Source: Phytoseiulus persimilis (Eukaryota; Arthropoda; Arachnida; Mesostigmata; Phytoseiidae). Taken from it: DNA of 64,000 nt. Positions 46,150 to 59,637 of this stretch are shown here, one piece after another (the stretch's first letter is position 1; each line of letters opens with the position of its first letter). The stretch is taken from positions 7,508,775 to 7,572,774 of the forward strand of contig CM075104.1 in the NCBI GenBank assembly GCA_037576195.1. The letters run 5' to 3'. Below the pieces are notes generated by a model. That model had not been told where the DNA came from. It saw only the letters and a list, made by a program, of their open reading frames with translations, and made no database searches. The position numbers and the translations under genes were made by a program.

Positions 46150-47930
46150 CAGGTGACCGAGGAATCGATATCGGCGCCATTGTATAACCAGGGCGCGCAA
46201 CAGGGGCCGACCAGAGCCATCTGCGGCCTGGTTCACGCCCACAGTCGACTAGAACCTCCATGACGACCCAGACCCAGGTTTCTCAACCCCACCGAGCCCC
46301 GACCAGCCCACGTCTTGGCGCCCACCTGTCGACTCTCAGGAGTGTGTACCGATGCCGTTAGGAAAATTTGACCCAGACCTTGCAAAACACGCAGCCAGGT
46401 GAGAGGGCAGACTGCCACGAATCGACGACTCACTTACCTTGACCCGAACTGCGTCGTAGACGCGTCGCAAAAAGGCGGCTGAAAGACGATAGCAGAAACG
46501 GGTTGGATTATTCGGGAGAATGAGCCTCGCCACCATGGAAAAAATCAAAGCCTGATAGATAACATTGGAGCAATCGGCGGCCCTGCGTGTATTTGCTGCG
46601 GAAAGTCGCTTCGGGTTGGTAAATATCATCACTGTCTTCCCCAGCCGATAAAAATGGACCAATGAGGCTTGTTCAGGGCCCGCTCCTCTCCTTCCTCGCC
46701 CCGACCCTGGCTCGTTCTCGCACTCGCTCTATCTTGTATTTTTTCCCAAGCCGCTGTCGTCGTCGTTTCCCTTCATACGGTATCGAGGCGGATCTTTGAT
46801 TGGGTAGCCGGTAGTTCTGGGCCTAAAAACGTTTTCGCCCTCGGCTGCTAAGTTTCTTGGCTGCGAAGGACATGCGAATGGCGAAGGTCGACGTTTTCGT
46901 CGTGGCCAAGCCGTCCGGAGATTCTCTCGTGACCGCAACGCGCTGCTATCTGTTTCGCTCCGTCTGGCAAGAGCTGTTGTTGAATATCTCTGTGCGTCCC
47001 GTCACATGAACTCAGGCGTTCTCCCAATATTCTTTTTCGAGCGAAACACTTTGCGCCGAAACACAGGCCCATCGGTCGTGGTCTGACACACGCGACTCGG
47101 TTGGGAGTCGCCAGTTGGCATCACTAAATCCGTGTGGACAGTTCCACTGCGGAGGCCTGTTTCAACTCATCCGATATCGTTTCTCATTATGGCTCGATCG
47201 CTCCCAAACCAACAAGGGCCTGGGAGGTATAACCAACGAGCGAGTCGCTCTAGCGAGCTGACGTGTTGAGAATTCAATGATGCGACAAGTACTCAGCTGG
47301 AACGACGCACTCGCATACTGGATCACGCAGAACGTGCGCGATCTCGTTCTGACTGGAATCCATATCTTGGTTGCGTTTTCCTCCTTTGTCGAGACCCCTT
47401 CCCCACTCCCGATGAGCGAAGAATAGAGAGTGGGTATTCTTCCTCCGCGACTCGATCCCCTTCCTCGAGGGCGCGAAGGGAGCTAAACGTGGCAATGAAT
47501 CCCTCATCGAGATGCGATCAAGTATCTCCCTCGATTCGAGCTGATTCTTCCCGGAGTTGGGCGAAAGCCCACGAAATGGTCACAACGCTCTCGTCGAGAG
47601 ACTCGGGACGTTCATTTCATCAGAGCACAAGCTCCGAAAAGCACCGATATGGATGAGGCCCGCTCGAAGTCGATGGGTCGAAACTGAAGGTGCTGCAGCT
47701 CCATTATTTGCTGGAACGACACTCCTCACCCAACATTGGCGGTCGAAGCCTCCCTGGGGTCGGGTCAGAGCTTCGATTATTGTCGGAAACTATCAAGCAG
47801 AGGCCCACAAGCATTGCTGGTGATGGTAACGAGAGCATTCGGAGGAAAGCTCCGGGGTAACGCGAGCGTACGCATACGCGACCGGTCAGCGCGCATGTGT
47901 TCAGATGCTCTCTCGTACGATCCGTCATAC
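46150..47930. other. No supportable gene
   Basis: Short competing frames only. A plus frame at 46669-46851 has a hydrophobic run (WLVLALALSCIFSQAAVVVV) but starts at TTG, with no supporting ATG in that frame. No repeats were seen. Confidence 0.45.
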
Positions 47931-47939
47931 TGGTGAGCT

Positions 47940-48309
47940 ATGACGACGGAGAACAAGATTCCTCGAATCGCCGACCCCGTCCGTTACGTTCTCCAGACTT
48001 CCCTTGGTTGCCTCAGCATACGATACGGGAAAAATGGCAAAAATGCCAGCGATGCTCGGGCAGCGAGCATTCCTCTGGACAAAAATTTCTGTAGCATCCC
48101 ATATTCAATAGTTCAGCGGGAATTCTTCGCTTCCTCGGAGCACGGTCGGCTCCTGCGATCGCGTGGACCGACCCGTCACGTGAACTCTGTGTTTGCAATG
48201 ACGGAAATTGTGATTGCAATTAGGATCAGCGGAACAGCGATCGATCCAAAACCGATCAAGCGGTTCGCGGAGAACCCTCCGGAGATCAGGAACGGTGTGA
48301 AGGCAGCGG
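47940..48309 (+). CDS. Possible first coding exon, 123 codons
   Basis: The ATG at 47940 (context GAGCTATGACG) opens a frame that reads MTTENKIPRIADPVRYVLQT and stays open to a donor GCAGCGG|GTAAGA at 48310. Lysine and isoleucine content is higher than in chance GC-rich frames. On the minus strand the last part of the same segment encodes a 49-codon frame from a true ATG (48325 to 48176) with a continuous hydrophobic run (SIAVPLILIAITISVIA), a competing small membrane-protein candidate. I cannot choose between them. Confidence 0.25.
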
Positions 48310-48419
48310 GTAAGAATTTTCGCATCACACCTCGGTGCGGCATTCTAATTTGTGCGTTTTCCTCCTTTGTTTCCCGAATGCGTCGCTGCGGAAAAATTGT
48401 GCGTGATTGACCAGTGTCC

Positions 48420-51400
48420 GAGCACGCGATTCCGCCATTTGGAATTCAGCGAGAGCCCGGGAGAGATTGTTTGTCATTGTTTGAGGATTCAGCTGTTCTC
48501 TAGTCACGCGGGGGCTCGTGACAAAGCGAGACGTGACCAAACGAGACTGGGGCGAGACAAGGAACTCGCCCGCCTTTCCCAGCCACGCAAACTGACCGAT
48601 ACGGGGAGCAGAACATCGAGGCGCCGGGATCGTGGAGGATTCGTCCGCCAGCTTTCTCCCAGACTCACATCGAGATAGGGACAATCTTAACGGCACGTGA
48701 CACGCCGCAGGATGACTGAAACTGACCCTGGAAATTAGGGAACTGACTCAAGGGGTATTCAGTCGACGTTGGAGCAGACTGAATCTCTCCATTTTATCCA
48801 TGCTCAGATATTTCCAGGAAGTTGGATCATATTGAATTCGAGGAAGTGTTCGATAAATGGGACTCATCCCCCTTGTCAGTTGGACTGGGTGCGGAATGGA
48901 AATTCATCAAAGAACCAAACGGCTAGCTCGGAAGGTCACCTGGGCTGAGCGCACGAGATGGTTCCGGATGTTTCTTCGGCTGGTTGTTTAGCGAGTTGGT
49001 CAGACGTTCGGTCGCTCCGAGTGCAAACGCAGGCCGAGTGCTTTTCCAATGAGATCTATTATTGGCTGAAGAGAACGGCTTCGCATAGCCAGCTGCAGGA
49101 GATGGCCGACCAGCTGCTACTGACCAGCGACTAGTGCTTAATGCGTATCTAATTACAACACCCTTGCCTCTCTGTTTTCCTATGGCGGCGTTCATCGCTT
49201 CTCACATCCGCCTTTACCGTGTTCTGCCCTCGGGGTGCAATCCTCTTCCCCTCTCGGGTTCCGTTCATCCGATTTTTCCTCACAGCTCCGCGCGGAAGAC
49301 TTGCGTCTGACCTTCCGGATCTCGTCGAAGGCGGAAAATAAATAATAATCGATCTCGAGCCTAACCTGCTGCTGCTGCCGGCGGGGCCCCGACAATGGCT
49401 TTTCGATCGTACTCTCGCACTCACGCGGATCGCCCGAGAGTAGCAGAGCATCTGCTTCTCAGGAGCGGGCTCGAAACCGAGTGCGCCAAGTCATGATTGC
49501 AGCCCCCCTTGCGGTGTCGCCGTTCCGAAACCACGTGTCGTCCGATCCCGTGGAAAGAGGAACAGGAGGAGGCAAGAGTGATTTCGTTCGGCTTTCAGGT
49601 CATCAACCATTCCCTCGTTGAGTGGGGCTCGTCACAAAGCGACGGAGCTTTCTGGAGACGCACCTGTCACTGAAGTGAACGGGATCAACTGCGGAACTCA
49701 AACAGTGGGAAACGTCGGCGCGATAGAATGGGAAGAGACTTCGGCGATCGAAGAGGGAATATTAAAATAAATATCAACAATGGAATCGAGCTGCGGTAGT
49801 TTGGGAGAATCTCGGGCGGGGGACGCGTTGTCGACGACGACCACAAGGGGCAGAAGATGAAGGTGAGGCGCAGCGCCCGCGGAGGAAGCTATGAAAATAA
49901 ACACGGCCCGTCGACTGGAGGCATTATTCGAAAACAGACTCCAAGGAGTAGAATCGAATCGTCCCGCCTGCAGACCGCCGGTAGCGCGGTGAAGGTTGCG
50001 GTGGGCGGACGGATGGAGGCCGACCGCGCAGGAAAAGGAATAAGCGAGCCCGCACTCAGTGAGGAAACCACGAGGAAAAACAAGAGTTCCCATCTCTGTC
50101 GAGAGCTCTCGGCGAGAACCTGAGGGTTTTGCAGTCAGTTGACGACGACAGCGACGACGGTGCCAGCAAGGCCTCAAAGCCGCAGCTGATCAGAAAACTT
50201 TGAAGAATGACAGGAGCTTCCTATGTGGTGATTGCTGGTCTTTATTGATGGAGCATGTGAGAGTGAGCCGGTGCTCGGGTTGGATGATGAAAGCTGGAGA
50301 CGGTAGAGTTGGCACTGGACGTTGTAAGTTTGAAAATGTTCAGGGATTTTTTGGAGAATATCCGAAAGGATCCCAGAATCGTTCTCCCGGGAGATTCTCG
50401 AGGAGAGGATCGGGAAACCTCGCGATAATGCGTCGACAATAATTAAAATGGCCAGAACACGAGGCTGTCCGATGTTGGAAGACTCCTCATCTCGTGCCAC
50501 GCGAAGCCAGGAAGCTTTCGCGCACGAACGAAGTACTCATGGGCGTCGACGCTGAATCGTGAAGAGTTCCTCGCATCGCGTCCGACTTTCGGTTTACCGC
50601 GTTCAATGATCTTGGCGAATATCGACTCGGTTTCGATACTTGATAACGAACACGTACTCTTCCATCCTTAGATCCTGTGCGTGTTCTATCGCTCTTCCAG
50701 AAGCGACTCCTGTCTCTGGTCATCATCATGGCGAAGTCGTTGCGAATGAGGTCCCATCCGATGATGATAATGGTGAAGAAAAAGAAGTTGTTGTAGATGC
50801 TGGAGGAAACGGAAAACTCACAAGCAGAGCAACCCGAATCTCCTTGCTGCCGTCTACTCAGTTCCGCTTCTGATACGCACTACTGATAAGCGCAACGACC
50901 GAAGCAGTGCGGGATGAAGATGGAAAACTCTCGCAGGTTCGAAGAGAGCAGTTGCGGAATCGACGCGCCCCGTGTGCGCAACGCGCGACTGTAGGATGAA
51001 ACAATAGGGAGGAGTGTGGACAAATAGAAATGGGTGCCCCGGGCGAATCGGGGGAATAGAGGAACTGCGCGGTGGTATCGGAGACAGTGAGCGGTAAATT
51101 TCTCTCTCGAACCATTACTCCGCATCTGGGGCAGCTGAGGCTCGAACGTGGAAGTTCTCTGAACAGAAAAAAACGAGAGGACTATGAAACAGCGACACAT
51201 CCTATTTTGAGTATCCTCAGATCCCGTTCTCGTATTATCATCTTTTCCGCATGTGTTTCCCAAACGCAGCCGAATATAAGCAAAGCCTCGCGAGAAGGAA
51301 GTGACGTTCGGAAACGAGCGACATTGTTGTCAAGGAGGAAGGGACATTCCTCCGAGCAGAAAGGTTGAGTGAACCTTGAAAAGGGCTGAGAATTGAGGAG

Positions 51401-52870
51401 TATTACTGCGCGGAACATTTCGGTCGTACGTGCTGTACGCAACGTTTACGTTCCGGAGCTTGTTGTGCAGCGCAAAATTTTCGTGCGTAGCCATCGCAAG
51501 CCAAAGCCGCGGGAGGCTTCACCCATGTAAGCGGGCGTCTGCCTAAAACTTGCGCGACTCGAAGCCTTCGAGCCTAGGTAGGATCTTCCGTCAGAATGCA
51601 CCATGAAGAGATGGTGGGAAGAGAACCGAGCTTCGGAACCAGACGTGGGGGCAAGACGAAGAAGAGCAAAAGGGAGACCGAAGTGGGGAAAAAAAGATGA
51701 AATGTGGTGAAGATGGATTCCGATGCAAAAATCTGAAAACACGATAAGGGAGGGGAGGAAGAGCTCGCATTCAGGAAGATGTTCGAGACATCGCGCTGAG
51801 TCCGGCATGAACCCGAATTCGCGTCATGTTTGGTCGCGCATCTTGAATTGAACGCGTTCTGCTCCCCAGCCGTGTTTTCGAATCGGTATTTGGATAATCT
51901 TTCAATTCATTTGGCAGGAGTATCAAGTCGATCCCGTTTGGGTTTCGCCCTAAACATCAACGAATGTGATAGAGGTTTACTCTACTATGTTGAGTTGGAG
52001 CGAGAGACTTCATCGCGCATCGAAGACACGGAGAAAAACTGAGTGGAACCGAACAAATGAACTCCATGAAGCGCATCCGTGAGAGCCGAACACGAGTGCT
52101 GAAACGAGCAGTGAGCCGCCATGACTGCAAAGATGTCTTTGATGAATCCAGGAACTTTGAGCGCCGAAGACAAGCCGAGACAATAACCCACAATTCGACC
52201 ACAGAGCTAACCTTTTCAGCGCAGAACACGGCACGATGAGAGCGAAATCGGATGCAACTCTCATTTCCCCAGCGAGTCGGAAGGTGTCTCTTGGGCCGAA
52301 CGTAGTTTGCGCAGGTTTCCGTTACACAACCGCCTCATTAGGTTGAATCCACAAGACTCCGATGAAGCCAGTGAAGGCGATTCGAGGTTTCATAAGCAGC
52401 GAGACAGCAGGATAAAATGAACGAAAATCCGTGAATGCGGGACATCGAGATCAACAGTTCCATCACCAATCAACCCCGCTGTCTACGTTTGGCAACGTTT
52501 CGGGCCTTATTGAGTTCACGATTCTCTTATGGTTGCAGCCGAGACAAATCTGATTATGCTGCGAATTTTCTTTGCGAATACTTTCTGGCGTCAACGTTGG
52601 TGGTTCCAGAGCTCTACTGTCCCGATCGTCTGATACATAATACTGCCTGATGCACTCTTCGTGGGATGAAAAAAAAAACGGATCCAGGCTGAGCACTTAC
52701 CGTCGATGAACGTCAACGGAACCGAGAACGTGTGGCCAGATTGACCCCGGGACCAGCTCCATGGATCCCGAAAAGTATAATAGAATCGATCTCTAAATCA
52801 CCTCCGTAGACCCTCAAAAAGTACGGTCAGTTCGACCCCACTATAAGTCGGCAGCCGGCCATCGGTGGTC
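48420..52870. other. No supportable gene
   Basis: Frames of up to 159 codons (49698-50177 minus) show no motif, although that one begins MGTLVFPRGFLTECG at an internal ATG with good context. ATGATG-type words occur near 50760. No transposon ends were found. Confidence 0.4.
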
Positions 52871-52876
52871 GGCGCT

Positions 52877-52980
52877 GAGGGCTCTTTTATCTGAAGAGTC
52901 CGTTATCTGAGGGGATCTTTTACCCGAAGGGGTCTGTAATCTGAAGGGCGATTCGCCGGCATGCAGGGTCCGTTATCTAC
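52877..52980. repeat. Degenerate 15-20-bp tandem array, six units
   Basis: Units close to GGGTC(C/T)GTTATCTGAA begin near 52877, 52896, 52911, 52929, 52946 and 52966. Unit length varies from 15 to 20 bases and the fifth unit is strongly diverged. The final GGGTCCGTTATCTAC closely matches the second unit. Confidence 0.7.
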
Positions 52981-54202
52981 GGGATTTCGGGGGAGCTGGA
53001 TACGGGAGAGATCAGGGTAGTTGGACTGCTAACCGAGTGGCGTACTCAGATTGTGGGTATGACCTTCCAAAATATTTCCGTTGTCTCCAGCCCCAGTACG
53101 TGGTCGGGCAGAGATCTATTCCTGTGCTGATAACGCCGTTAGAACTTCGCTCAAGAATTCCGCGGCCAAACGCTCCGATCCTCGAGGCGCTCCTACGATT
53201 CCCTCATCCGTACCACGTTGCCAAAGGTCCTCAAGCACTGCCATGTTGGACTTCCTAACCAATTGCGGTCACATCGCCTGAGCTCAACTGACAGGCATCT
53301 CGGGTATGCCTTCGAAGCGATCAGGCTCCCGGCGGAACATGTCGGTTCTCCTCGATCACCTGAGTGTTAGACTATTCGTGTGTTTTTTGCGCTCAGGATT
53401 ATTCATGTGAATCGCGATCCGTTTACGAATGCGATTAGCTCGCTGAATATTACAGTCAAACATACGATGCAACCCGCTGCTCGAAGTCTTGTTCCGCCCT
53501 CTTGGAAGCGGCTGCATACCCGCCAGAGAGTTCGCTCTCTGGGGGAGTTCCTGTCTCGATTTGGAACCCTGTCAAGGATCTCTGGTGGGAGCTCATGCAA
53601 TCGAATGACGAGTGCGTGGAGGCAATGTCCTCTCAACTCACCTTGAGGCTCAAAGGTATCTTGGCCCACCTCCGTATTTGAGTCACAGCCGGAGAGCCTC
53701 ATGCATTTGAGTTTGTCCATAATATGACAATGAGTCTCGCGCCACGGTCAGTGCTCGAAAGTGCTTCAGTTTTCCTGAATCAAACTCCATGAGCGACCGA
53801 AGCCGAATAAGACGGCACTCTAGCTAGAACTGCTGAATCCACTGAAACCAAAACAGGCCCTCACCCAAGTCAGGGCAAGCGGCGACCTCCATCGTGGAAA
53901 CCGCACAAATCTCTCGAAAGATCCGGCAGTCGAGGGAAACCCCTTGCGGAAGAGCGATCTAAGAGCAGCCTCAGAGGGCCGAAGCAAGCGAGCAGGGCGG
54001 CCAACCCTGGCCGAGATAATCCTGAGATAATCCTGGTGATCATTAAACTGTATGAACTGAGCAGACAAAGAGCATGCAATTAGAGCCGACGACTCTTATC
54101 GCAGTATGTAGAAGAGGTGACTGTCAAAACATGTTGGTGCGCAGAAACCTCAGCTCCTCAGTTCAGTGGCAAAACACGCCGAAACGGGCGAAGAGAAATC
54201 AC

Positions 54203-54358
54203 CTGCCCAAGAGAGAAACTGGTGTTGGGGCAATTACAGAAACACTCTGGCATGCGGTCCAAGAACGCACAAAGACCACAGCGGAAATGGCAGGGCCCCA
54301 TCATGATCGTGAACCCGAAAGGCGAAGGCCAGAAATGGTATCGCAGAAGATGGTGCAT
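54203..54358 (-). CDS. Possible cysteine-rich exon, 52 codons
   Basis: The minus-strand ATG at 54358 opens a frame that reaches a donor CTTGGGCAG|GTGATT in phase 0. It contains six cysteines in 21 residues in the pattern C-x3-C-x2-C-x8-C-x-C-x-C (stretch CHFRCGLCAFLDRMPECFC). Such density is unusual by chance and suggests an extracellular disulfide-rich or metal-binding module. There is no signal peptide in this exon. The opposite strand is also open. No named domain matched. Confidence 0.25.
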
Positions 54359-55625
54359 TCAAGAAGTCCACTAGTATTGTACCTTACGTGGTCACCCTTA
54401 TTTCCGACAAAGAGAGCGGATTCCGAGCGGGAAAATCCACGCTGCTCGCATGTTCTCGGGCGCTCGTCAGGGGGGGAGGGTGACCCACCTGCAGCGATTA
54501 TAGTCACACGGGTCCCCATTCATAGATGAGCCTCTCACGTATGGCTGTGAAAACTACGCGGACGCCGATCACAGTTTTCAGAAAAGTTGAAACCAACGCC
54601 CCGCTCCGATCGAGGATCATCGCACAGCGTGCAGCTCGGCGGCCGTCTTCCTTCGAATCGCGATCCGGTCGGGGCTACAATCGTCCGTCCGATTCACTCT
54701 CTGGACACACTCTGGGTCGAGTCTAGTCCATATAACGGTGCCTGGGACAATCCTATCCTCCTCGAATCCGTACTCTGGAAAAACGATGTCCGACGATGAC
54801 ACAGTCAATCGATCCTTCAACGAGCTTTGTGCGAGTCGACAATCTTTCTCCTACCCTGCTCTCCTGGATAATCAGGCTGCGGTTTTTAGTCGCACTCCGC
54901 ACCTCCAAATGGATATCAACGAATGGGGCGATATGCAATAAATTACTGCGTACAAAGTGGGACAGGTTGACAAGAAGACGTCCCCTCGAGGCAGGTTCCT
55001 CTTGTGAAGAGCCGTGCCCGTCGTCGTGAACTCCGACTTGAAGAGAGACGAAAAACGATTCACGATATCAGCTTCTCAACGGGAGACACGGATTGCTACC
55101 GACACGTTATTGAAATATCCAGGCATCCCCTCTCTCCGTGGAGACGATATCCGACCTGTAAAACTCTTCATGAGAACTGGGATCGCTTTTTTTTTGCCTG
55201 GAGCTCGCTTCCCGGGCCGCTCGAAGTAACAGACTTTTCCAGACGTATCCCAGGAAGAGAGACCTCGGGAACGCTGATAGAAGACTCTTTTTTCTGAAGA
55301 GAGCACTTGGCGTTCAGGGCAACTCGAGCAACCGCCTCGTCTATCTTATCATCAGAGTGTCAATGCCGATCAACGATATCCGGCAAGCATTCAACCTTGA
55401 GGAGGCAAAAGCATTCGGAGAAATCATCAGTGAATGAAAGAGTGGCAACGCAGACATGTATTAAACCATCTCCACCATGATTGATGGCTCCTGGAAATCA
55501 CTGAATGAACCGAAACGACACATAGTCTTGAAACTCCCCATACACGTATGTCATCACACGGTATCCACACGAGGCACCACAGCTATGGTATATCGTCCCT
55601 GTGTGAGTGTGGCCATATCTTCCCC

Positions 55626-55643
55626 CTCTCTCTCTCTCTCTCT
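55626..55643. repeat. CT dinucleotide microsatellite
   Basis: Nine CT/TC units after a C-rich lead-in. Confidence 0.9.
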
Positions 55644-56031
55644 GACCAGTGTACGATGCCGCACGTTCCCTGGTCCGGGGTACTCAAACGAGGGGAGGGG
55701 AGGTTTTTGTGTAATTCTCCGTCTGTTTGGAGCGGGAGAGAAAAGACACGGAACAACCGATTCTCCTGAAATGGAGGGCGCCATGCTGAAGGAATCGACG
55801 CATTTTCGAATAACATCGCGGATGTGACACTAATCGGGCCGCTGACTGCATGTTCAGAGAACCGTTGGCGGTCCGGGAATGAAAGACTTTCAGATCCAGC
55901 CTTGTGCGCTCGGTCGGATTTGATTTAGTGTAACACTGTTTCAGCAATCTCAAGGTGTTTCTGGTAACGTTCTTGGGTAATTCCACTGCCTGAATGGAGC
56001 GGTTGGCCAAACAGGGACGTCAGCGTTTCCG

Positions 56032-57411
56032 GTGGTTGCTCCGGCGATGATTCATTCTAGCGCCACTGTTTCAGTTCTCTTGACTCTGATGACGCGGTCG
56101 CTCCAAATACTCAATTCCTGGGGTGTGGGGTCATGTTGGCACCCAGAAACCGTCCGAGTCCCCGTTGACCCATGGCACTTCGCTGGGATTGGGCTTCGCA
56201 ATCTATCTCCGTTCCTGAACTTCTTACTGAGGCTGACGAGAAAAAGTTGGATTCATCGTTCCTGTGCTCAGAGATTCTTCAATCAAGGCGAACCATCTGC
56301 GAATCATCGACGTGGCTGTTTTCATTCAGCAATCCTGCACGCCATGTCTGTACGGAACAGGATAACGGCGTTCTCCAAGGACGGAGGAACGTATCTCCTT
56401 GGAGGGGTCGCTCCCAAGAGCGGATGTCAACCCATGGAAGAGCAGTTCCGGAGGAGGAGGGCGCAGTTCCCGCGGAGTTCCCAACTTCGCCGCCGGAAAA
56501 TGGAGACAACGCTGACAAAGAACTGAACAGATAATGCCTACCAAAGACACAGCCAAACTGAACGACGCATCCGACGGTCTCCTCACGTGTGCCTGGGAAT
56601 GGCGGAGAGACCGGAGCGACGGAGACTAGCTCAAGTTCCCAGGGACTCTCCCCGCCGACGGTTCACCGGGTTCTGATGGCGACGGATGGAAACGAAATGC
56701 AAGACCTTATAAAAGTAGCCAACGACTCCGGTTATCGGTGTGACTTTCCCTCGGACCCTGCAAACCTCTCGGTAGCCGTTCATCGCCTCGGTGGAAAGAA
56801 AAACTGCGACGGAACGCTAACAAGAAGATGGCGCAAGAAGAAGGGTGGAAAGAGATCTTGCTCCGGTCCTCGGAAAATCCCAGGAGCATGGTCATGTCCT
56901 CAATCAGGCTGGTGACTGATGAAGATGTTCCCGTCGACGAAGTCCAGCATTACAGAACTTCTTCGGGATGGTTTCTGATGCCTTCTCCTCGCCGTTTCGA
57001 AGCCGAACACACCGTCGTTCGTGTTCGAAAGATTCCGTTTCTCGGAGCTCGGTATCGGTGGCGCCCTCTGTCCACCGAACCAAACTCAGGAACGGAGGCG
57101 ATTTCGTCTTGAGGACACAGATGGCGCCGTACAGGGCTCGTCGTTCCAGGGTTGCTGACGACATTGGTTACTGCGACCAGCTGGAAACAGACCCCGGGAC
57201 GAAGCGCCACTCGTGGTCACCGAGTGAACCTCGGACTCCCGTATTTTGTCTGCATGACAGTGAAACAGGAAAACCATTCAACCGCCAGGTGGCGTTACGA
57301 GTGCTATCGAGAAGGACTGTGCAGGGCAACTTTAAGAACCATCAGATCTCTACTATTAAATTATCAGCTCTTCTGAATCCGGCGTATCCAGGTCGAGAAA
57401 GTTGCCGGTGA
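56032..57411 (+). other. Cluster of overlapping plus-strand open frames
   Basis: Five plus-strand frames succeed one another: 56032-56526, 56172-56534 (ATG in context CCCATGGCA, 120 codons, MALRWDWASQSISVPE), 56589-56915, 56828-57112 (ATG in strong context AAGATGGCG, MAQEEGWKEILLRSSE) and 56968-57411. Several look compositionally natural, with acidic and lysine-rich stretches. No consistent splice chain could be built, and minus frames overlap. This is a candidate coding island rather than a gene call. Confidence 0.22.
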
Positions 57412-59252
57412 ATCCTCGTGAGGAAGTACACCTTGATCTGGAATCGTTAGTCATGCGAAACATTCAAAGTATTCGGAACAGCATCATGTAGAAATTGCAA
57501 ATGAGCTGCTCGGCTCAAATCCACCCGGGCTCAGATTCGGGAGAGGAAAATCGTTATTCAGCTACAGTACTGGAGGAGCGGGCCAGGAAAGGAGTGGGAC
57601 AAGAGACCCTTTCGGAGTTTTGAATCGGCTATATTCGAGCCACCCAACGTGAAGCTCGCTCGCCGGGCTCAATCACGGAATAGTTGTCATGCGGTCGTCG
57701 AGATTCCGATCGCTCGAACTTCTCTCGAAATATCCGCCTGGCCTCGATGAAAACACTCAGGTGGACCTTTAGGTGGCGTCTAATCGCCAATCTCGGGCTT
57801 TACCTCGGCAGCTGATGTGATAAGTCGAGACGATGCTGCGGTAGGGAATATTGGAGGTGAAACGTAACCGAGCGATGATTCGACCTCCGGCGACTCCCGC
57901 CCCCGCTCGTGTCTGCTGTTTCCGGGCCATCTGCCACGTCCGACCGGTAACTCCTCTGCAGTTCCGACGGAATCGGATCACATTCAGCGCGGATATTTCA
58001 TTTCTGCGTAGCAATTCGGAGTGATCATCTGTAACTGCACCTGGAAACAAGACATGCCATGGAACCGTTGCTCTCCATTGGCAACTCGAAAGGAAATTTC
58101 CGCTTCTATTTCGCTCTATTCGGATGCGAAGTTTCCCCGGTTGATGACGCCCTCGGCGGAGGGGAAGTTAACGCGATGAAAATTGAATTCCCTCTCAAGC
58201 CCTTGTCCACAAGGCTCAAGATCTCGTCGATAACTTCTCGTCGGAGCGGGAAATTCCTTCGCCAGGTACTTACCTATGAACGTTGTTCATCACTCGTCGC
58301 ATACCCGGATATCAGTCCCGAGTGCTGTACTGGCTCTTCAACTTCTCTCCATCATCCGCGCGTCGATCGACTTTGAGTGAGTCTCGATCCGATGACGTCA
58401 GCTCGGGGCCATTGAAGGCCAAGCTTCTAACCGGTGAACGTTCAACGTTGACTTTTTTTTGAAAGAATATAGCGGTCGACATGAGGGAACGCGGAAACGA
58501 GGATCAACGAGACGGCTGGGTGGAGTTGCGGGACAGAAGACTAGAGGCGGGCTCGCGAGCGAACGAACTGGCTGACCGCTCGGATCCTCTTGTCGACTCA
58601 CCTTGATGAATTATCGAAGCGCTTCATCTCCTTTCCCGGGCTTTGTTGTCTCCGTTTCCCACCGTTAACCACGCCTCTGACCTCCTGCTTGCGGGGGTGT
58701 AACATTGTCGACACCGGCTTCCTGGTTGACTATTGGAATTCCTGCCCTGGAGTGCACCGTCATCATTAGGCTTCCGCCCAGTCCAGTCGGGGGGTAAATG
58801 TTGAGATACTCCGGCCGCCCCCAACGACTGTCTGGGAGGAGGGTGGTTAACTCCGTGGAATTCAACTTTCTGATGTCAGACCGTGATTCGGAGGGATGAC
58901 TTTGACTCGGAGGAAATTATCGATGCCTAACGATTCGAGAGGAGTAGACGGAAGAGCCCGGAACCGAGAGGGGCGGTGGAACACTGGTTCAGAGCAAGAT
59001 TTCAACTGAATCCGGGTCCTTACCTGAATAGTCTGAAGACCGACCGGGGCTTTCATTCCTGATTGGGTCCATCGTCTCTCTGATCTATGATAAGGCTGAG
59101 ACATTTTCGTTCCATCGGCCATTATTGGCCTTCACGAATGATTTATCGAGGATCGTTTGTGATGCGAGTCGCCCGAATCAGAGAGCAGTACTCAGTTTGA
59201 GTCCGATCGAAACTCCTCTAATGAAGGTGATTCCTCTCTACGAGAGGCAGTA

Positions 59253-59323
59253 TAGCTCATAGGCAGAAGGGGCTCAAAGTCTCGAGGACAGTTCCAATCT
59301 GGTCATCGTGAGGGTTCAGATCC
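59253..59323 (+). mobile_element. Possible decayed tRNA-like SINE head
   Basis: An A-box-like TAGCTCATAGG (59253-59263) is followed 50 bases later by GGTTCAGATCC (59313-59323), a B box with two differences. The spacing is close to that in the tRNA-like repeat at 43198. There is no acceptor-stem pairing, tail or duplication. Confidence 0.25.
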
Positions 59324-59616
59324 GACATGCATCTTGTTTCTGATTGTGAAATCCGTGCTTGGAAGTGCGCAGCGGAGCCGCCCGTGATCGCAGTTGTCGT
59401 TCTCAACAAACAGAGCTCTGAGCTCATCTTGCATTCCCTGTCTTCTGCCTAGATATAACGGGCAAAAGCTCGAACGGTATGACAAGTCGTGCGAGACAAC
59501 CTATGTACGCACCGTGTGGCCTTGCGTTCTTTTGAAAGGCATGTTGCGCGGTTGTCTGGTCTGTGGGCCGACCGACAGTCGGCTGGGGAACGAATTCGTC
59601 CTCGTCGTCGCGCGCG

Positions 59617-59637
59617 CTCTCTCTCTCTCTCTCTCTC
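59617..59637. repeat. CT dinucleotide microsatellite
   Basis: About ten CT units following a CGCGCG stretch. Confidence 0.9.

Larger units (their letters stand above)
52991..56030. other. Mostly unassigned
   Basis: Apart from the cysteine-rich exon candidate at 54203 and a CT repeat at 55626-55643, only short competing frames were seen. Confidence 0.4.

Noticed and set aside
54117..54374. Retroviral integrase C-terminus (KWQGPIMIV)
   Set aside because: Only a short resemblance. No catalytic core, zinc finger or reverse transcriptase was seen within several kilobases.
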